Positions 1 through 12,502 of a stretch of 64,000 nt of DNA are shown piece by piece. Under the pieces are notes generated by a model. It searched no databases. It had not been told where the DNA came from and saw nothing but the letters and a program-made list of their open reading frames with translations. Source of the stretch: Zingiber officinale (taxonomy: Eukaryota > Streptophyta > Magnoliopsida > Zingiberales > Zingiberaceae); assembly GCF_018446385.1 (NCBI RefSeq), contig NC_055996.1:47414365-47478364 (forward strand), read 5' to 3'. The number at the start of each line of letters is the position of its first letter. Positions within the stretch are counted from its first letter, which is position 1. The position numbers and the translations under genes were made by a program.

Positions 1-1079
1 ACTCAATTAGCCCAATTTGGATTACTCTTAATCCAATATGATTCATCAAATGAATCTAATCCTCTTGGTTCATCATATGAACCAAATCTCCATCTAATTG
101 TCCTTAGTGTGTTACCCTATAGGTTCTTGTAATGTTGGCAATGCCCTAAACCCATTTAGGAGCATAAGTAATGAGCGGTATCTAGCAACACATCATTACT
201 ACCCAAGTTACAAGAATGTCGAGATCCGACATCACCTTGTGACTACCAATTGTGACTCCTCACAAAATATATGACATTGTCCTTCTATCCTAGACATCTA
301 GATTTATCAATGTGAGGCATAGACCGTGTCATCCTCTAATCAATCTAAATCTTGAACTCCAAGTAGACTCACTCGATCAAATGAGCTCAACATCTAATGT
401 TGACTCATTTGGGCATGGCCATGCACTTAGTGGTCTCACTCTATCAAGAATAGCGATGTCGCTCCCGTCATATGGGAGGGATAGATCACATCTACATCAC
501 TCACATCCCTCTGCATAATTCGTTACATACCCAGTAATCGCCTTTATAGTCCACCCAGTTACGGGTGATGTTTGACGAAACCAAAGTACATAACTCCTTA
601 TGTAGGGATCCATGGTGACTTCAGGTCCAAGGACTAATAGTCATACTAATAGCCACATGAGAAAGTATATGACACTCATATAACGATCCATGATACTTTC
701 TCATGGCGGGTCATTCAGTATACATTCTCCAATGTATACCCATGTGTCAGCTTGATATCTCTATATCCATGACTTGTGAGATCAAGTCATCGAACTGACC
801 TACATGCTAGTCTTATTGCATTAACATTGTCCCTGAATGTTAATACTCGACTAGGAATGATTTAGAGTAGTGTTCCCTATATCATCTCACTATCGATTCA
901 ACTAATCGATTGATATAGGTATGAACCTTCTACTCAAGGACGCTATTATACTTAGTCTATTTGGCACTAATATAAATAAGTATAATAACCAAACAAATGC
1001 CTTTATTAATATACAAGAATATGATATACATGAGTCCATACAATCATCAAAATGATTGGCTCTAGGGCTCTAACTAACA
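1..1079 (-). mobile_element. Family A Copia LTR, cut by window start
   Basis: This is a minus-strand copy of the 1.81 kb LTR at 13,430 and 20,661. It ends at 1,079 with the reverse complement of the LTR start TGTTAGTTAGAG. The part that would lie left of base 1 is outside the window. The reading frame at 312-518 is also found in the other LTR copies and is not a gene. On its right, at 1,080, the sequence continues inside a family B LTR, so A probably inserted into B. Confidence 0.85.
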
Positions 1080-3472
1080 AAATGTAGTTGTTCATTTAGT
1101 TTGTATTGAAGATTACATGGTGTGTGGTGTCACACAGAAGATTATGTTATCAGTTCCTTATAAATTATAAATAGTTGCTCGCAACCAAGATGGAATGGGA
1201 CAAACCATTGGAATGGTTGTAATGTAATTTGGTATTAGATTATCTTGACTATAAAATTACACTAGTACACTCTGAGTGTATTGAGTAGGAATTTAATGTT
1301 GTTCTTTTTATACTGACTGTAAAACATAACAGGACCTCTGTTATTATGGAAGTGTGTACTCTTAATCATGATATAATAAGAAGCACGTATACTTAATATT
1401 TATTTCTTTAATTTATCAAAGGGTGAGATTTAGTTGTTAAATCAAAAGGCCCAATAAGTTAGGAAATGATATTATTTATATGGTGTGTTGTTGATTATAG
1501 AATAAAACTGTGTCCTAGTGATCTAGGATGGTGATGCCCCCTTGAGTAGCTCATAAGGATTGTCATGTAAACCCTGCAGGTGGACTTAGTCCGACATGCT
1601 AATAAGGTTGAGTGGTACTACTCTTGGAACTAAATATTAATTAAGTGAGTTGTCAGTAACTCATTTAATTAGTGGACATTCGATATCTTAAACACAGGGA
1701 GACTAACACACTCATGATAAGAAGGAACCCATATTGTAATATGGGATTGGTGCGGTAGTGCAATAATAACTCTTTAGTGGTATGAGTTATTATTGATGAA
1801 CTTTAGTTGGGTGTTCGGGGCGAACACAGGAAGCTCAAGCTCATCGGGAGACCAAAGTCAATTCCTCCTCTAGGTCCCTATTGTAGCCTCTCATATAGAG
1901 CCTTATATCCACCCGAAGCCTAGCTTCTTAAAGCCTAAGCTAGGGCTAGCCAAGCATTGCTTGGTGTCCAAGCAAGGGGCCGGCCAAGCCAAGCTTGGAT
2001 CCCAAGCTAGGGCCGGCCAAGCCTTGCTTGGTGCCCAAGCAAGGGGCCGGCCACACACTTGGAAAAGGCAGTTTTATTTTTTTATAAAATCTTCCTTTTA
2101 TAGAGATCCATTAAAAGGATTATTTTAATTATAAAACTTTCCTTTTTTAGATAGGTCACAAAAGGAAATAAAAGGATTTTTTATTTTATAAAATCTTTCC
2201 TTTTATAGAGATCCATTAAAAGGATTTAAAAGGATTATTTTAATTATAAAACTTTCCTTTTTTAGATTGGTCACAAAAGGAAATAAAAGGAGTTTTTATC
2301 TTGTTAAATCTTTTTTTTTATAGAGATCCATAAAAGGGATTTAAAAGAGAGATTTTAATTATTGAAATCTTTTCTTTTATAGACATCCACAAAAGGATTT
2401 TAAAGAGAGATTTTAATTTTATAAAACATTCTTTTTATAGCTATTCACAAAAGGGATTTTAAAAGAGAGATTTTAATTTTTGTTTAAAATTTTTCCTTGT
2501 TTGATGAAGAAGGTTATGGCAGGCCATGATAAAGGAATTAAAGAAAGTTTTAATTTTGTTTTAAAACTTTCCTTTTTTTGCATTCACCAAGGATTATAAA
2601 AGAAGAGGAGGTGGTGCCTTATGGTGTAACACATCTTCTATTCCTCTTCTCTTCCTTGGTGGCCGGCCCCTTCATCATCTTCTTCTCTTCTTCTTCCTTG
2701 TGGCCGGTGGGATCAAGCATGGAGCTCTTTTGGTGGCCGGATACTTGGAGGTGAAGAAGAAGAGAAAGGAAGCTCTCTAGTCGTGACATCCTTTGGTGGC
2801 TGAAAGCTTGGAAGGAAGAAGAAGGCTTGGGTGGATTTCATCTTGGTAGATCGTCGCCCACACGACATCCAAGAGAAGGAGAGGAATACAATAGAAGATC
2901 AAGAGGTCTATAAGCTACAAAAAAGTATAACTAGTTATTTGTTTCCACATCATAACTAGTTCATCCTTTTGTATAGATGTTGAAAAACCAAACACAAGAG
3001 GCTATCATTTTTAGGTTATCGTTTTGTTATCGATTTTATTTTTTGATTTCATGTTTTGATATTGTGCTTCTATTGAGGTCTTTGTAGTTAAACCTAGTTT
3101 ATTGTAAGAAGTTAAATATCCAATTTCTTTGAAAGGCTTTGTCTAGGAAGTGGTGGATGATCTCATTCCCAAGAAGGCCTAGTGCCTCGCCATGTTTAAC
3201 CTAGAAGCCGATTTTTGAAATAGATATTTAATTAACTTCTGTAATATGGTTTAATTTATGAAGAACACATCGGTTAAACTTGGAGTAAAAATGTTAAGTA
3301 TCGTTTCCAATCCAAGTTTAACTTCTGAAGGACAATTTGGATTAATAATGTTAAGCATCGTTTGCAATCCAAATTTAACTTCAGTAGAGCACATGGGTAG
3401 CTAGGATAGTTCTTTGCTTATACAAATTTTTGTATAGGGGAACTAGAACGGTATTCAGAGTAGCAACCAACA
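1080..3472 (+). mobile_element. Family B LTR, left end missing
   Basis: Matches the LTRs at 5,361 and (inverted) 37,560 and 57,637, and ends in the family terminus CAACCAACA. The first ~75 bp of the LTR are not here; they are probably displaced left of the family A LTR. It contains GGCCGGCC / CTTGCTTGG palindromes (about 1,935-2,060) and a run of A/T-rich inverted-repeat units built on AAAAGGAT and TTTCCTTTT (about 2,060-2,600). No gene is seen. The LTR probably sits as a solo LTR in the SIRE-like remnant that follows. Confidence 0.75.
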
Positions 3473-5259
3473 CCTCCCCCTTAAACTTAACTTCTAATTC
3501 TCCCCCTTTGATCACATTAAAAAGAGGAGTACTAAATAAAATATTTCTAAGTGAGATTTGAAAAAAAAAATTCTAAGCGAAGTTTACAAGTAAAATATTT
3601 TAAAAACTATTAAACCATTGACAAATATTGAAAACATTTAATTTAATTAACTATTTCATGCTTATCAGTTTGCCAATTAAATATTAAATTCAGAAATTGA
3701 CTTCTAGATTGTGGCGAGGCACTAGGCCTTCTTGGTTATTGGATCATCAACCACTTCTAGACAAAACCTTTTAATGAAATCAAATATTTAATCTTATATA
3801 TGAAAGCCCTAAGTCTAATTTCACTTTTAATTATTTTTGGAACCCAATATAGGTTCCTTCCTACCGGGTTAATCAGGTATTGCTAGGAATATAAGATTTT
3901 GTTACTTTTCTGATCTGACCTTTGTGAAATCTATAGTACCAGTTCAATCCTTTATAGTTTCTAATCTTTAAATCAGAAACATTTGAACATGAAGAATTTT
4001 TTAAGTTTTCTATTTTTTCCTTTAATTTTGCATTTTCAAGTTTTACTTTTTTCAAAATCTTCTATTAGGCATGATTTTGCTAAAAAACTTTTTATTTCTA
4101 AGTTTTCAATTTTTAATTTATCATTTTTACTTTTTAACTTGTACATTGATTTTTCCATAGATTTAATACCAAAATAGAGCTTACCATATCATACTTGAAC
4201 TCTGACTCTCCCTTTGCTTCGATGCATTCATTTGAAGTTGCTCCCCCTTCATCAATGTTGGCTTCTGAGGTGATTTTCTCTTCATGGCTCGGCATCAGTG
4301 CTAGTCCGACATATTCTTCTATTTCTAACTCAGATGATGAGCTGTCATCCCAAGTAGCCTTTAGAGTCTTGTACTTGTTTTGTTTGGGGATCTTCCCTTT
4401 TTTCCTTTTTGAGTTCTGGGTCGTCCTCTTTTATGTGTCCTTCCTTTTGACACTGGTAGCAATGAACCCTTCTTTTATTTCTTGGTTTTTCCTGTTCTAC
4501 ATTTCTTTAAATTTGTTAGATCTAAAGAATTTTTTGAATTTACTTACCATGTAAGCTTCTTGTTCTTCTTCTGAGTCTCACTCGGGTTCATCATTCTTTG
4601 CTGTATTTAGTGCCATAATTTGGCTTGACTCTTTTTTTGTACCTACACATCTAGTTTCATGTAATTCTAAAGTAGAAAAGAATTCCTCTAGGGTACTTAC
4701 CTCCAGGTCCTTTGAGATGTAGTAGGCATCAATTATCGAGGTCCATTTTGGAGTCTTGGGAAAGGCATTGAGTGCGTTGCATATCGAGTCCCGGTTGGTT
4801 ACCGTTTCACCGAGGTTTTCGAGTTCGATGATTAATTCTTTGACCTTCGCGTGTAGATCGACTACCTTCTCACCTCTTTCCAGACGTATACTTGTCAGTT
4901 TGTTCCGAAGTATGTCTTATCTTGTGAGCTTGGCTTCGGATGTGTCTTCGTGGAGTTCCAGGAATTTTTCCCAAATTCTTTAGCCGACGAGTAGCTCCCT
5001 ATGTGGTTGACTTTTTGAGGTGGCAATACACTCAGCAAGTGATATTCTGCTCTGTTATTTGCCATGGAATCATTTTGTTCTTTCTTCTTCCAAAGACTCT
5101 CTCCTCCTTCTCCTCTCCATTTTGATTCATAGAAATTACAAAACCATACTTGATTATTAAATGAATCTCAAAGTCAGTTTTTAGAAATACCTCCATTAGG
5201 CATTTCTAGTGTGCGAATTCTCTCTCAAATTTTGGTGGAACGATACTTGGTCCAGCCAT
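3473..5259 (-). pseudogene. SIRE-like Copia gag remnant (family E)
   Basis: Decayed gag of a Ty1/Copia retrotransposon, read on the minus strand. Just downstream of a primer-binding site the reading starts MAGPSIVPPKFE (start codon complement at 5,257-5,259). A zinc knuckle of CCHC type (CYQCQKEGHIKED) is readable near 4,420-4,465. Near 3,873-4,055 there is a coiled-coil-like stretch followed by the IRNYKGLNWYYR motif, which is typical of gag in SIRE/Maximus elements. Stop codons and frameshifts occur throughout, so it encodes nothing functional. Its 3' part is replaced by the family B LTR at 3,472, and no protease, integrase or RT follows. The lineage call rests on recognised motifs, not on a search. 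Confidence 0.7.
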
Positions 5260-5304
5260 TGGTTTCTTAGCTTCGGTCGAAGGTTAGTCCTTATGAAGCG
5301 TCCT

Positions 5305-5319
5305 TGCTCTGATACCACT
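5305..5319 (-). other. Primer-binding site of SIRE-like element
   Basis: The reverse complement reads AGTGGTATCAGAGCAAG, the usual plant retrotransposon site complementary to initiator tRNA-Met. It directly follows an LTR ending CCAACA (plus-strand start 5,320). Confidence 0.8.
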
Positions 5320-5360
5320 TGTTGGTCCCTTGGAGGTCGGCAAGAGGGGAGGGGTGAATT
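5320..5360 (-). mobile_element. Stub of the 5' LTR of SIRE-like element E
   Basis: Only about 41 bp of the LTR remain next to the primer-binding site. It reads ...CCAACA on the minus strand and is cut at 5,361 by the start of a family B LTR. Confidence 0.65.
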
Positions 5361-7931
5361 TGTTACAATGTATACTAAAAGTCTAGCTTTTTGTATAAAC
5401 ATTTATTTTGAAATAAGAATCACATTAGACAAATGTCTATATTTATATACGAAATATAATTGTGCATTTAATTTATATTAAAGATAACATTGTGTGTGGT
5501 ATCACACAGAAGATCATGTTATCAGTTCCTTATAAATTATAAATAGTTGCTCACAACCAAGATGGAATAGGACAAAACTATTGGAATGGTTGTAATGTAA
5601 TTTGGTATTAGTTTATCTTTACTATAAAATTACACTAGTACACTCTGAGTGTATTGAGTAGAATTATTTGAGATTGTTCTTTTTATACTGTCTGTAAAAA
5701 AGAACAGGATCTCTGTTATTATGGAAGTATGTACTCTTAATCATGATATAATAACAAGCACGTATACTTAATATTTATTTCTTTAATTTATCAAAGGGTG
5801 AGATTTAATTTGTTAAATCAATAGGCCCCATAAGTTGGGAAATGATATTATTTATATGGTGTGTTATTGATTATAGACTGAAAATGTGTCCTAGTGATCT
5901 AGGTTGATGATGTCCCCTTGGGGAGCTCATAATGATTGTCATGTAAACCCTGCAGGTGGACTTAGTATGACATGACAATAAGGTTGAGTGGTACTACTCT
6001 TGGTACTAAATATTAATTAAGTGAGTTGTCAGTAACTCATTTAATTAGTGGACATTCGATATCTTAAACACAGGGAGACTAATGCACTCATGATAAGAAG
6101 GAGTCCATATTGTAATATGTGATTGCTACGGTAGTTCAATAATAACTCTTTAGTGGTATGAGTTATTATTGATGAACTTGAGTTGGGTGTTAGGGGCGAA
6201 ACGGGAAGCTCAAGCTCATCGGGAGACCAAAATCAATTCCTCCTCTCGATCCCTATTGTAGCATCTTATTTATAAAACCTTATATCTACCCAAAGCCCAG
6301 CTTCTTAACCAAGCTTAATGGTCGACCACATCCTTGCTTGGAGCCCAAGCAAGGGGTCAGCCAAGCCAAGCTTGGAGCCCAAGCTAGGGCCGGCGAAGCC
6401 TTGCTTGGTGCCCAAGCAAGGGACCAACTAACCACACAAAGAAAACCAAGTTTTATCTTTTTGTAAAATCTTTCCTTTTATAGAGATCCATTTAAAGGAT
6501 TTAAAAGGATGATTTTAACTATAAAACTTTCCTTTTTTAGATTGGTCACAAAAAGAAATAAAAGGGAGTTTTTATTTAGTTAAAAACTTTCCTTTTATGA
6601 TTCTTTCCACATGGTTTTAAAAGAGAGTTTTAAATTTTAAAATTTTTCCTTTTATAGCTTTCTACAAAGGATTGAAAGAGAGATTTGAAATCTTTCCTTA
6701 TTTGTAGTTATTTATAATGTTTAAAAGAAAGATTTTAATTTTAAACATTCCTTTTTTGTATCCATGATATAAAAGGAGTTTTATTTTAATCTTTTCTTTT
6801 ATAGACATCCACAAAAGGATTTAAAAGAGAAGATTTTAATTTTATAAAACATGTCTTTTATAGCTAACCACAAAAGGGATTTTAAAAGAGATATTTTAAT
6901 TTTTGTTTAAAATCTTTCCTTGTTTGGACATGATGTGGCCAGCCATGTAAAGGAATAAAAGGAAGTTTTAATTTTTTGTTTTAAAACTTTCCTTTTTTTG
7001 AATTCACCAAGGATTATAAAAGAGAGGGAGAGGGTGTCTCATTGAGAACAACCTAAGCCTTGCATCCTCTCTATTGTGGCCGAAATCCTCTCTTCTATTC
7101 CCTTGGTGGTCGACCCTCTTCCTTCTCTCTTCTCCTTTTGTTTTCTTTCTTGGAGGCCAGCGGCATCAAGCTTGGTTTTCTCTTGGTGGCCGGTTGCTTG
7201 AAGGAGAAGAAGAAGAGAAGGAAGCTCTCTTGTCTAGCATCCCTTGGAGGTTAGTTGGTGACCGAAACTTGGAAGCAAAGGAAGAAGCTTCGGAGGATTA
7301 CATCTTGGTAGATCGTCGCCCACACGACGTCCAAGATGAGGAGAGGAATACAACAGAAGATTAAGAGGTCTATAAGCTACAAAAAGGTATAACTACTTAT
7401 TTGTTTCTGTATCATAACTAGTTCATCTTTTTTGTTGGATCTTGAAAAATCAAACACAAGAGGCTATCGATTTTAGGTTATCGTTTTATTATCGATTTTA
7501 TTTTTTGATTTCATGTTTCGTTATTGTGCTTCTATTGAGGTCTCTGTAGTTAAACCTAGTTTACTGTAAGAAGTTAAATATCTGATTTCTTTGAAAGGCT
7601 TTGTCTAGGAAGTGGTGGATGATCTCATACCCAAGAAGGCCTAGTGCCTCACCATGTTTAACCTGGAAGCTGATCTTTGAAATTGATATTTTAATTAACT
7701 TCTGTAATATGGTTTAACTTATGAAGAACACATCGATTAAACTTGGAGTAAAAATGTTAAGTATCGTTTCAAATCCAAGTTTAACTTTTGAAGGATAATT
7801 TGGATTAATAATGTTAAGCATCATTTGCAATCCAAATTTAACTTCAGTAGAGCACATGGGTAGCCAGGATAGTTCTATACTTGTACAAATTTTTGTACAG
7901 GGGAATTAGAATGGTATTCCGAGTAGCAACA
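5361..7931 (+). mobile_element. Family B LTR, near full length
   Basis: Starts TGTTACAATGTATAC and ends AGTAGCAACA; 2,571 bp. It has the same block order as the copy at 1,080: the TCACACAGAAGATCATG block, GGCCGGCC/CTTGCTTGG palindromes (6,310-6,430), A/T-rich inverted-repeat units (6,440-7,020), then a purine/pyrimidine-rich tail. Small reading frames such as 7,060-7,364 recur in other copies and are not genes. No matching target duplication is seen: GAATT lies on the left, AAAAA on the right. Confidence 0.8.
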
Positions 7932-8750
7932 AAAAATCTTTCCTTGTATGCCTTGGGCAAGTATTATAAAAGAAGGGGAAGAGTGGCCTCATGATAGATC
8001 AATTCTTATTCTCTTTCTTGTGCTCCCTCTTGTGGTCGGCCCTCTCCTCTTGCCTTTCCTCTTGCTCTCTTTGATTTCTTTATGGTGGTGGTGGCCGGAT
8101 TTTAGAGAAGGAGGAAGAAGCTTTTGGGTGGTGTTCATCTTGGAGGATCGTCGCCCACAGGATGTCCAAGAGGAGGCGAGGAATATATGGCAGAAGATCT
8201 CGAGATTATTAGCATACAAAAAAAGGTATAATTAGTAATTGTTTTCCGCATCATGCTAGTTTTTTTTCTTTGTATGAATTCCAAACACAAGAGGCATATT
8301 ATTCTAGAGTTTCGAATTTGTGATTCTAGTTTGTGTTTTTTTTTTCAAATTTGTGATTCGATTGTTCTTTTTGGTTAAACCTAGAGTTATATAAGGAAAT
8401 TAAATATTAGCTTTCCTTAAAAGGCTTTGTCTAGGCAGTGGTGGATGATCCCATACCCAAGAAGGACTAGTGCCTCGCCATGCAGTCCTGGAAGCCAATT
8501 TTGGAAATTAATATTTAATTAAATTTATAACATAGGTGGATTTGGAGCAATAATGTTAAGCATCATTTGCGATCCAAATCTAAACCATTAAGAACAGATA
8601 AGTTAAATTTGGAATCAATAATGTTAAGTTCCGTTTGTGATTCCTAATTTAATTTTTAAAGAACACAATAGATTGTTTAGGAAAGGTTCGACACTTGTAC
8701 AAAATTTTTTTACAGTGGAGCCGGTACGATCTTCCTAGGACCAACCAACA
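7932..8750 (+). mobile_element. Family B LTR fragment, 3' third only
   Basis: Directly abuts the previous LTR, begins in mid-LTR sequence and ends GGACCAACCAACA. It resembles the inverted copy at 37,560-38,360 more closely than its neighbour, so it represents a second subfamily. The head-to-tail joint at 7,931/7,932 suggests recombination or insertion between two B LTRs. Confidence 0.7.
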
Positions 8751-8935
8751 ATCAGAGGGTCTAGCCAGGGATTCTCACCCCGATCTTAGGTCACTAATAT
8801 TTTGTTGGCTCATCTGATTGTGCGCAGGATCGTTGAGGAGTTCATTCAGATCTCAAGAAGTTTATTATTCGTCAATCAACCACCCATCGGAGCTAGCGCA
8901 CCATCTCATAGCCTTCAGACAGGATCAGATGCCAA
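8751..8935. other. Unassigned spacer
   Basis: About 185 bp between a family B LTR end and SIRE-like gag remnants. No coding potential or recognisable repeat is seen. It could be leftover LTR sequence of an E element. Confidence 0.4.
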
Positions 8936-9768
8936 CTTAGTATTTTTCTTCATCAATTTAAGACACTTGCTCTTGTAGTATCCTTTTCCCCTACACTTGA
9001 AGGAAATGATATGATCTTAACTATTTTTAACAATAGGAATTGTTATACCTTCGTGAGTTGAACTATCTCCACTCGTAAAGGTGGCACAATCATCCTCATT
9101 AGCTTTTGATGTCGAGAGTTCTTCTTGTTCTATGTCAATGACCAATGCTCCCGCTCAATCCTTGAGGTGGATGCTCCTTCATCTTCCATCTTAGATGTTG
9201 ACCATCTCTCAACCTCCGAGTCCTCTTGCTCTAGTGTCAATGAGTCTCCTTCCTTGGACTCGTCTTCACTTTCCGTTGAGGTTGGATCTTCATAAAGTTT
9301 TGCAATCTTGTTCCATAGATCTTTTGCATCCCAATATTGACCTATATCGCACAAGACATCATTAGGTAAATATTTGATAATAATTTAGTAACCTTCTCAT
9401 TTGCCTTGAAATTTTAAACTTGCTCCTTAGTCCATTTTCTCCTTCGAACAAGTTTTGCTTTTGTATATCTCAGAGCTTTAAATCATTCTATTAAAGTAAA
9501 CCATTGCCTTATATCCTTCATGAGGAAGTATTTCATCCTTGACTTCCAATGCTTGAATCCTCCCAATCCAAATGATGGAGGTACTCGGATGTCATATTCG
9601 AATCCATCTCGAGGTTCCATCCTAAAATCCAAGCTCCCTTTGGTGTTGGCTTCTTCCGGTAGTCAATCCAATAACTTGTTACTATCAAAGAGCTCAAAAT
9701 CATACCTTCTTCTTCTTTCCTCTAGATCATGCTTCTTCCAGTGGTTCATCCGATGTAAAGCAACCTCA
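8936..9768 (-). pseudogene. Second SIRE-like Copia gag remnant
   Basis: Decayed minus-strand gag that follows a primer-binding site at about 9,769-9,781. Near its start it reads MNHWKKHDLEERRRRYD, then a conserved gag stretch FKHWKSRMKYFLM around 9,510-9,560. The acidic region at 9,130-9,354 is in another frame. At about 8,945-8,990 lies a degenerate zinc knuckle (KCRGKGYYKSKC) in which the histidine of CCHC has become tyrosine. Multiple stops and frame changes make it non-functional. It has the same transcriptional direction as the remnant at 3,473-5,259 but a different sequence, so it is a separate element. Confidence 0.65.
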
Positions 9769-9781
9769 CTCTGATACCACT
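9769..9781 (-). other. Primer-binding site of second SIRE-like element
   Basis: The reverse complement reads AGTGGTATCAGAG, complementary to initiator tRNA-Met. The LTR to its right ends TTAATA in place of the usual CCAACA, so the terminus is mutated. Confidence 0.75.
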
Positions 9782-11236
9782 TATTAAGACCACGAGAGCC
9801 AGACGTGCGGGGTGGGGGTGGGGGGTTGCATAGCTCCAATCATTCCATCTCAATCTTGTGCATGTCGTTTGAATGCACAATGAAAATTTTGTTTAAAAAT
9901 TTACTCCACATACACAACACTTGGATTTTACTTGATATCCGCCTTCTTGAGGGGACTAATATGAGAGTCCACTCCTAACTCTTCACTTTCATTAAGAACT
10001 TCCTCCTTCTCAAAAATCTTATGGAGGCGGAGAAGCCTCTTACAACAAATTCACAACAATACAACAATGAAAGTGAATACAACTTACAAAAGAAAGAAAA
10101 ACAACTTTACAAGATGAAAACTTCGCTTTGATCGTTGTTGACAACTTTGGAATGTCTCTTGTTGGTCTGGAAATGCAACATCACTTCGCCCTCAAACATC
10201 CAAGAATTGGCACCTTCAAATCTCTTCAAAATCACCTTTTAAAAGCTGCTCCTCAGGCTTATTTTTCCTATCAATCAATTGATTTTACCAATCAGTCAAC
10301 TAATATGATGAATTTGATTGTTGAAATCTAGAGAATGACTTTTTTTTTTTTACCTATTTGGCCATATCAATTGACTAATTTCCTAAATCAGTCAAGTTGA
10401 TTTATTTCTGCTTGCTTCTTAATCAAATCGATTCGACTTATTTTCCCGATCAGTTGAGTCAATTTGCTTCTATTTTCTTTTGGATCAAATCGATTTAACT
10501 GATTGCCCCAATTAGTTGAATCAATTTGCTTATGAATCAAATTGATTCAACTATTTTTCCCAACCAATTGAATTGATTTACTTCTAGATCATTATCACCC
10601 TTACATCTGATCCAACGATCGGTTTGAGCTTTCACCTCTCTCCAAGAATCTAGTTATTGATTTTATTGGACTTTTGTTGTCTTGCATCTAGCCTTACCAT
10701 TTGTAAGGACTATCTCTTGCCTAGTATCTGATTGACTTTAACTTATCAGGACTTCTTTTGCTCAATATTTGGTCCATCATGACCTGCCGAGACTTTCTTC
10801 AATACCAAGTGTTCGGTCCTCTACGACCCACCTGAACTTTTCATCTCATACTAAGTGTTTGACCCTCCATGATATTGATCCACATGGATTTACCTCTTAC
10901 CAACTTTCTGTTGGACTTTTGATCACTAAGTGTCCGGTCCTCCATAACTCACTTAGACTTTTCTCTTACTAACTTCCTGTTGGACTTCCGATCACCAAGT
11001 GTTTGGTTTTTCCTGACCCACTTAGACTTTTCTTTTGCCAATTTCTTGGACATTCGATCACCAAGTGTCTGATTCTCCTGACCTACTCAGACTTTTTTTC
11101 TTGTAGTCAAGTATCTGGTCACCTTGACATACTTAACTTCTTACTAACATATTAATCAAATATCAAAATTTAAACTCGAGTTAACCCGGACTTGGTCAAT
11201 CCGGTCAACCTTGACTTGAGGTTGATTACACCAACA
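9782..11236 (-). mobile_element. 5' LTR of second SIRE-like Copia element
   Basis: 1,455 bp. On the minus strand it starts TGTTGGTGTAATCAACC (11,236) and ends next to the primer-binding site. The centre (10,265-10,590) holds a run of hairpin-forming repeats. The part at 10,770-11,100 repeats a theme of 'AAGTGT..GGTCCTCC..GACC' units. The small frames at 10,128 and 10,769 are not genes. Confidence 0.75.
10265..10590. repeat. Run of A/T-rich hairpin units in SIRE-like LTR
   Basis: At least four consecutive imperfect inverted repeats. Arms resemble AAATCGATTCGACT and AGTTGAGTCAATTT, with loops such as ATTTTCCCGATC. Successive units vary in sequence, but each keeps paired arms. Confidence 0.7.
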
Positions 11237-11560
11237 TATATATCTATTTTTTTTTTGATACCATCAAAGTTTGAGCTTAAAATTTGATTTCCTAATTCTA
11301 CATTATTAATCTAGAGTTCTCATGCCTGCCTTGCATGGGTTTTGAGTTATTTATAGTCTTAACTTTCCTAAGTTCTTCCTCTAAATGTTTAATCATTCTC
11401 CTAGACACATATAGTTGCAAAATGATATCATGAATTAATTTATACAATTTAGATTTAGGTTTGGAATTCATTTCCCCTTGTTGACCTTTTTAAACTCCCT
11501 CTTCAGTTAAGCTCCCTTCCTTAAAAATTTACTTTATAAGTTTGATGCGGGACAAATTAC
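11237..11560 (-). pseudogene. Further SIRE-like gag remnant
   Basis: On the minus strand a stretch reads KLYKLIHDIILQLYVSRRM and then a Leu/Glu/Lys-rich segment, resembling the coiled-coil part of SIRE-type gag. Stops flank it. The LTR ending at 11,236 probably inserted into this older copy. Called from recognised composition only; too short to be certain. Confidence 0.45.
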
Positions 11561-11588
11561 ATGCATCTGAATTGGCATGCCCCTTAAG

Positions 11589-11749
11589 TTTTGATACGTC
11601 GGAAGGGATCACATGCATCTTGAACTCATCTAAGAGGTTTTATATTCGATAATTGACGTGCCCTTCGGTTTTTGATGATGAGACAACACAAGTTACTGCT
11701 AGTGGTGCCTAACTAAGGTATCACATGACTTTTGATACGTCGGAAGGGA
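11589..11749 (+). repeat. 20-bp direct repeat, 141-bp spacing
   Basis: The sequence TTTTGATACGTCGGAAGGGA occurs at 11,589-11,608 and again at 11,730-11,749, in a region with no gene. Confidence 0.9.
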
Positions 11750-12502
11750 ATGTGTGATAGTGTATGCCATCAATATCTATTCGACATAACAGGTAACTTA
11801 TATAGTTCAAGCCATACATATATACATCACTTGAGTTAATTGAGGCTTCCTTATATGTTAATCATTATTCCAAAAGTTAATAGTCGTCCATGATTTACCT
11901 CCTCCGTATTAGTCCTAGAATGAATTGACGGGGACACTGAGGACGAATGTATTCACCTTTTGTCACCACTAAAATTAATTGAGAGATATGGAAGGCAGCT
12001 TTATGTTGTAGTGGCTTCTATGGCCTAATATTGATGATTCACTCTACCTTCACCCTAATATTGATGATTCACTCTACCTTCACCCTAATATTGATGATTC
12101 ACTCTACCTTCACCCTAATATTGATGATTCACTCTACCTTCACCCTTATGACTGTAAAGGAACTCATAGCCTTTTGTTTAGATAAAAGTAAAAGAAGCAT
12201 TTCCACTTTCTTAATCGTGAAAGTTGAAAGTGAACATTAGACTCCAAAGGGATGGATGTGCCCTATTCAATGAGAGCAACAAACTTTTGGTCTTCTTTAG
12301 AAAGATTTAAAAGCAGCAATTAATTAAGCTTTCGAAAGGAGTTGATAAATACTGTAGTATTAACTTTATAAAAGGTATTCCATGATTTTTTAATTAATTA
12401 GTTAGTTAATTATGACTTGAACTTTAGCACAAAGATGCAAAGACATGACTATTATAAAAAGTTGACACTCACTTGTTACATGAATTACAATTATAATACA
12501 AT
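11750..12502. other. Non-coding AT-rich stretch with minisatellite
   Basis: Apart from the 30-bp tandem repeat at 12,031-12,150, I see no gene, LTR terminus or structural RNA here. Confidence 0.5.
12031..12150 (+). repeat. 30-bp minisatellite, four copies
   Basis: Four head-to-tail copies of a 30-bp unit beginning TTGATGATTCACTCTACC. The first three are identical and the fourth differs in its last few bases. The unit length is divisible by three, so it creates a spurious repeat-protein reading frame. Confidence 0.95.

Noticed and set aside
312..518. Open reading frame at the left edge, with related frames at 14,028-14,210 (-) and 21,224-21,607 (-)
   Set aside because: The same peptide recurs in each family A LTR, with no start context or domain. 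It is LTR sequence, not a gene.
12031..12240. Small repeat-containing protein
   Set aside because: The frame exists only because the 30-bp minisatellite unit is a multiple of three.
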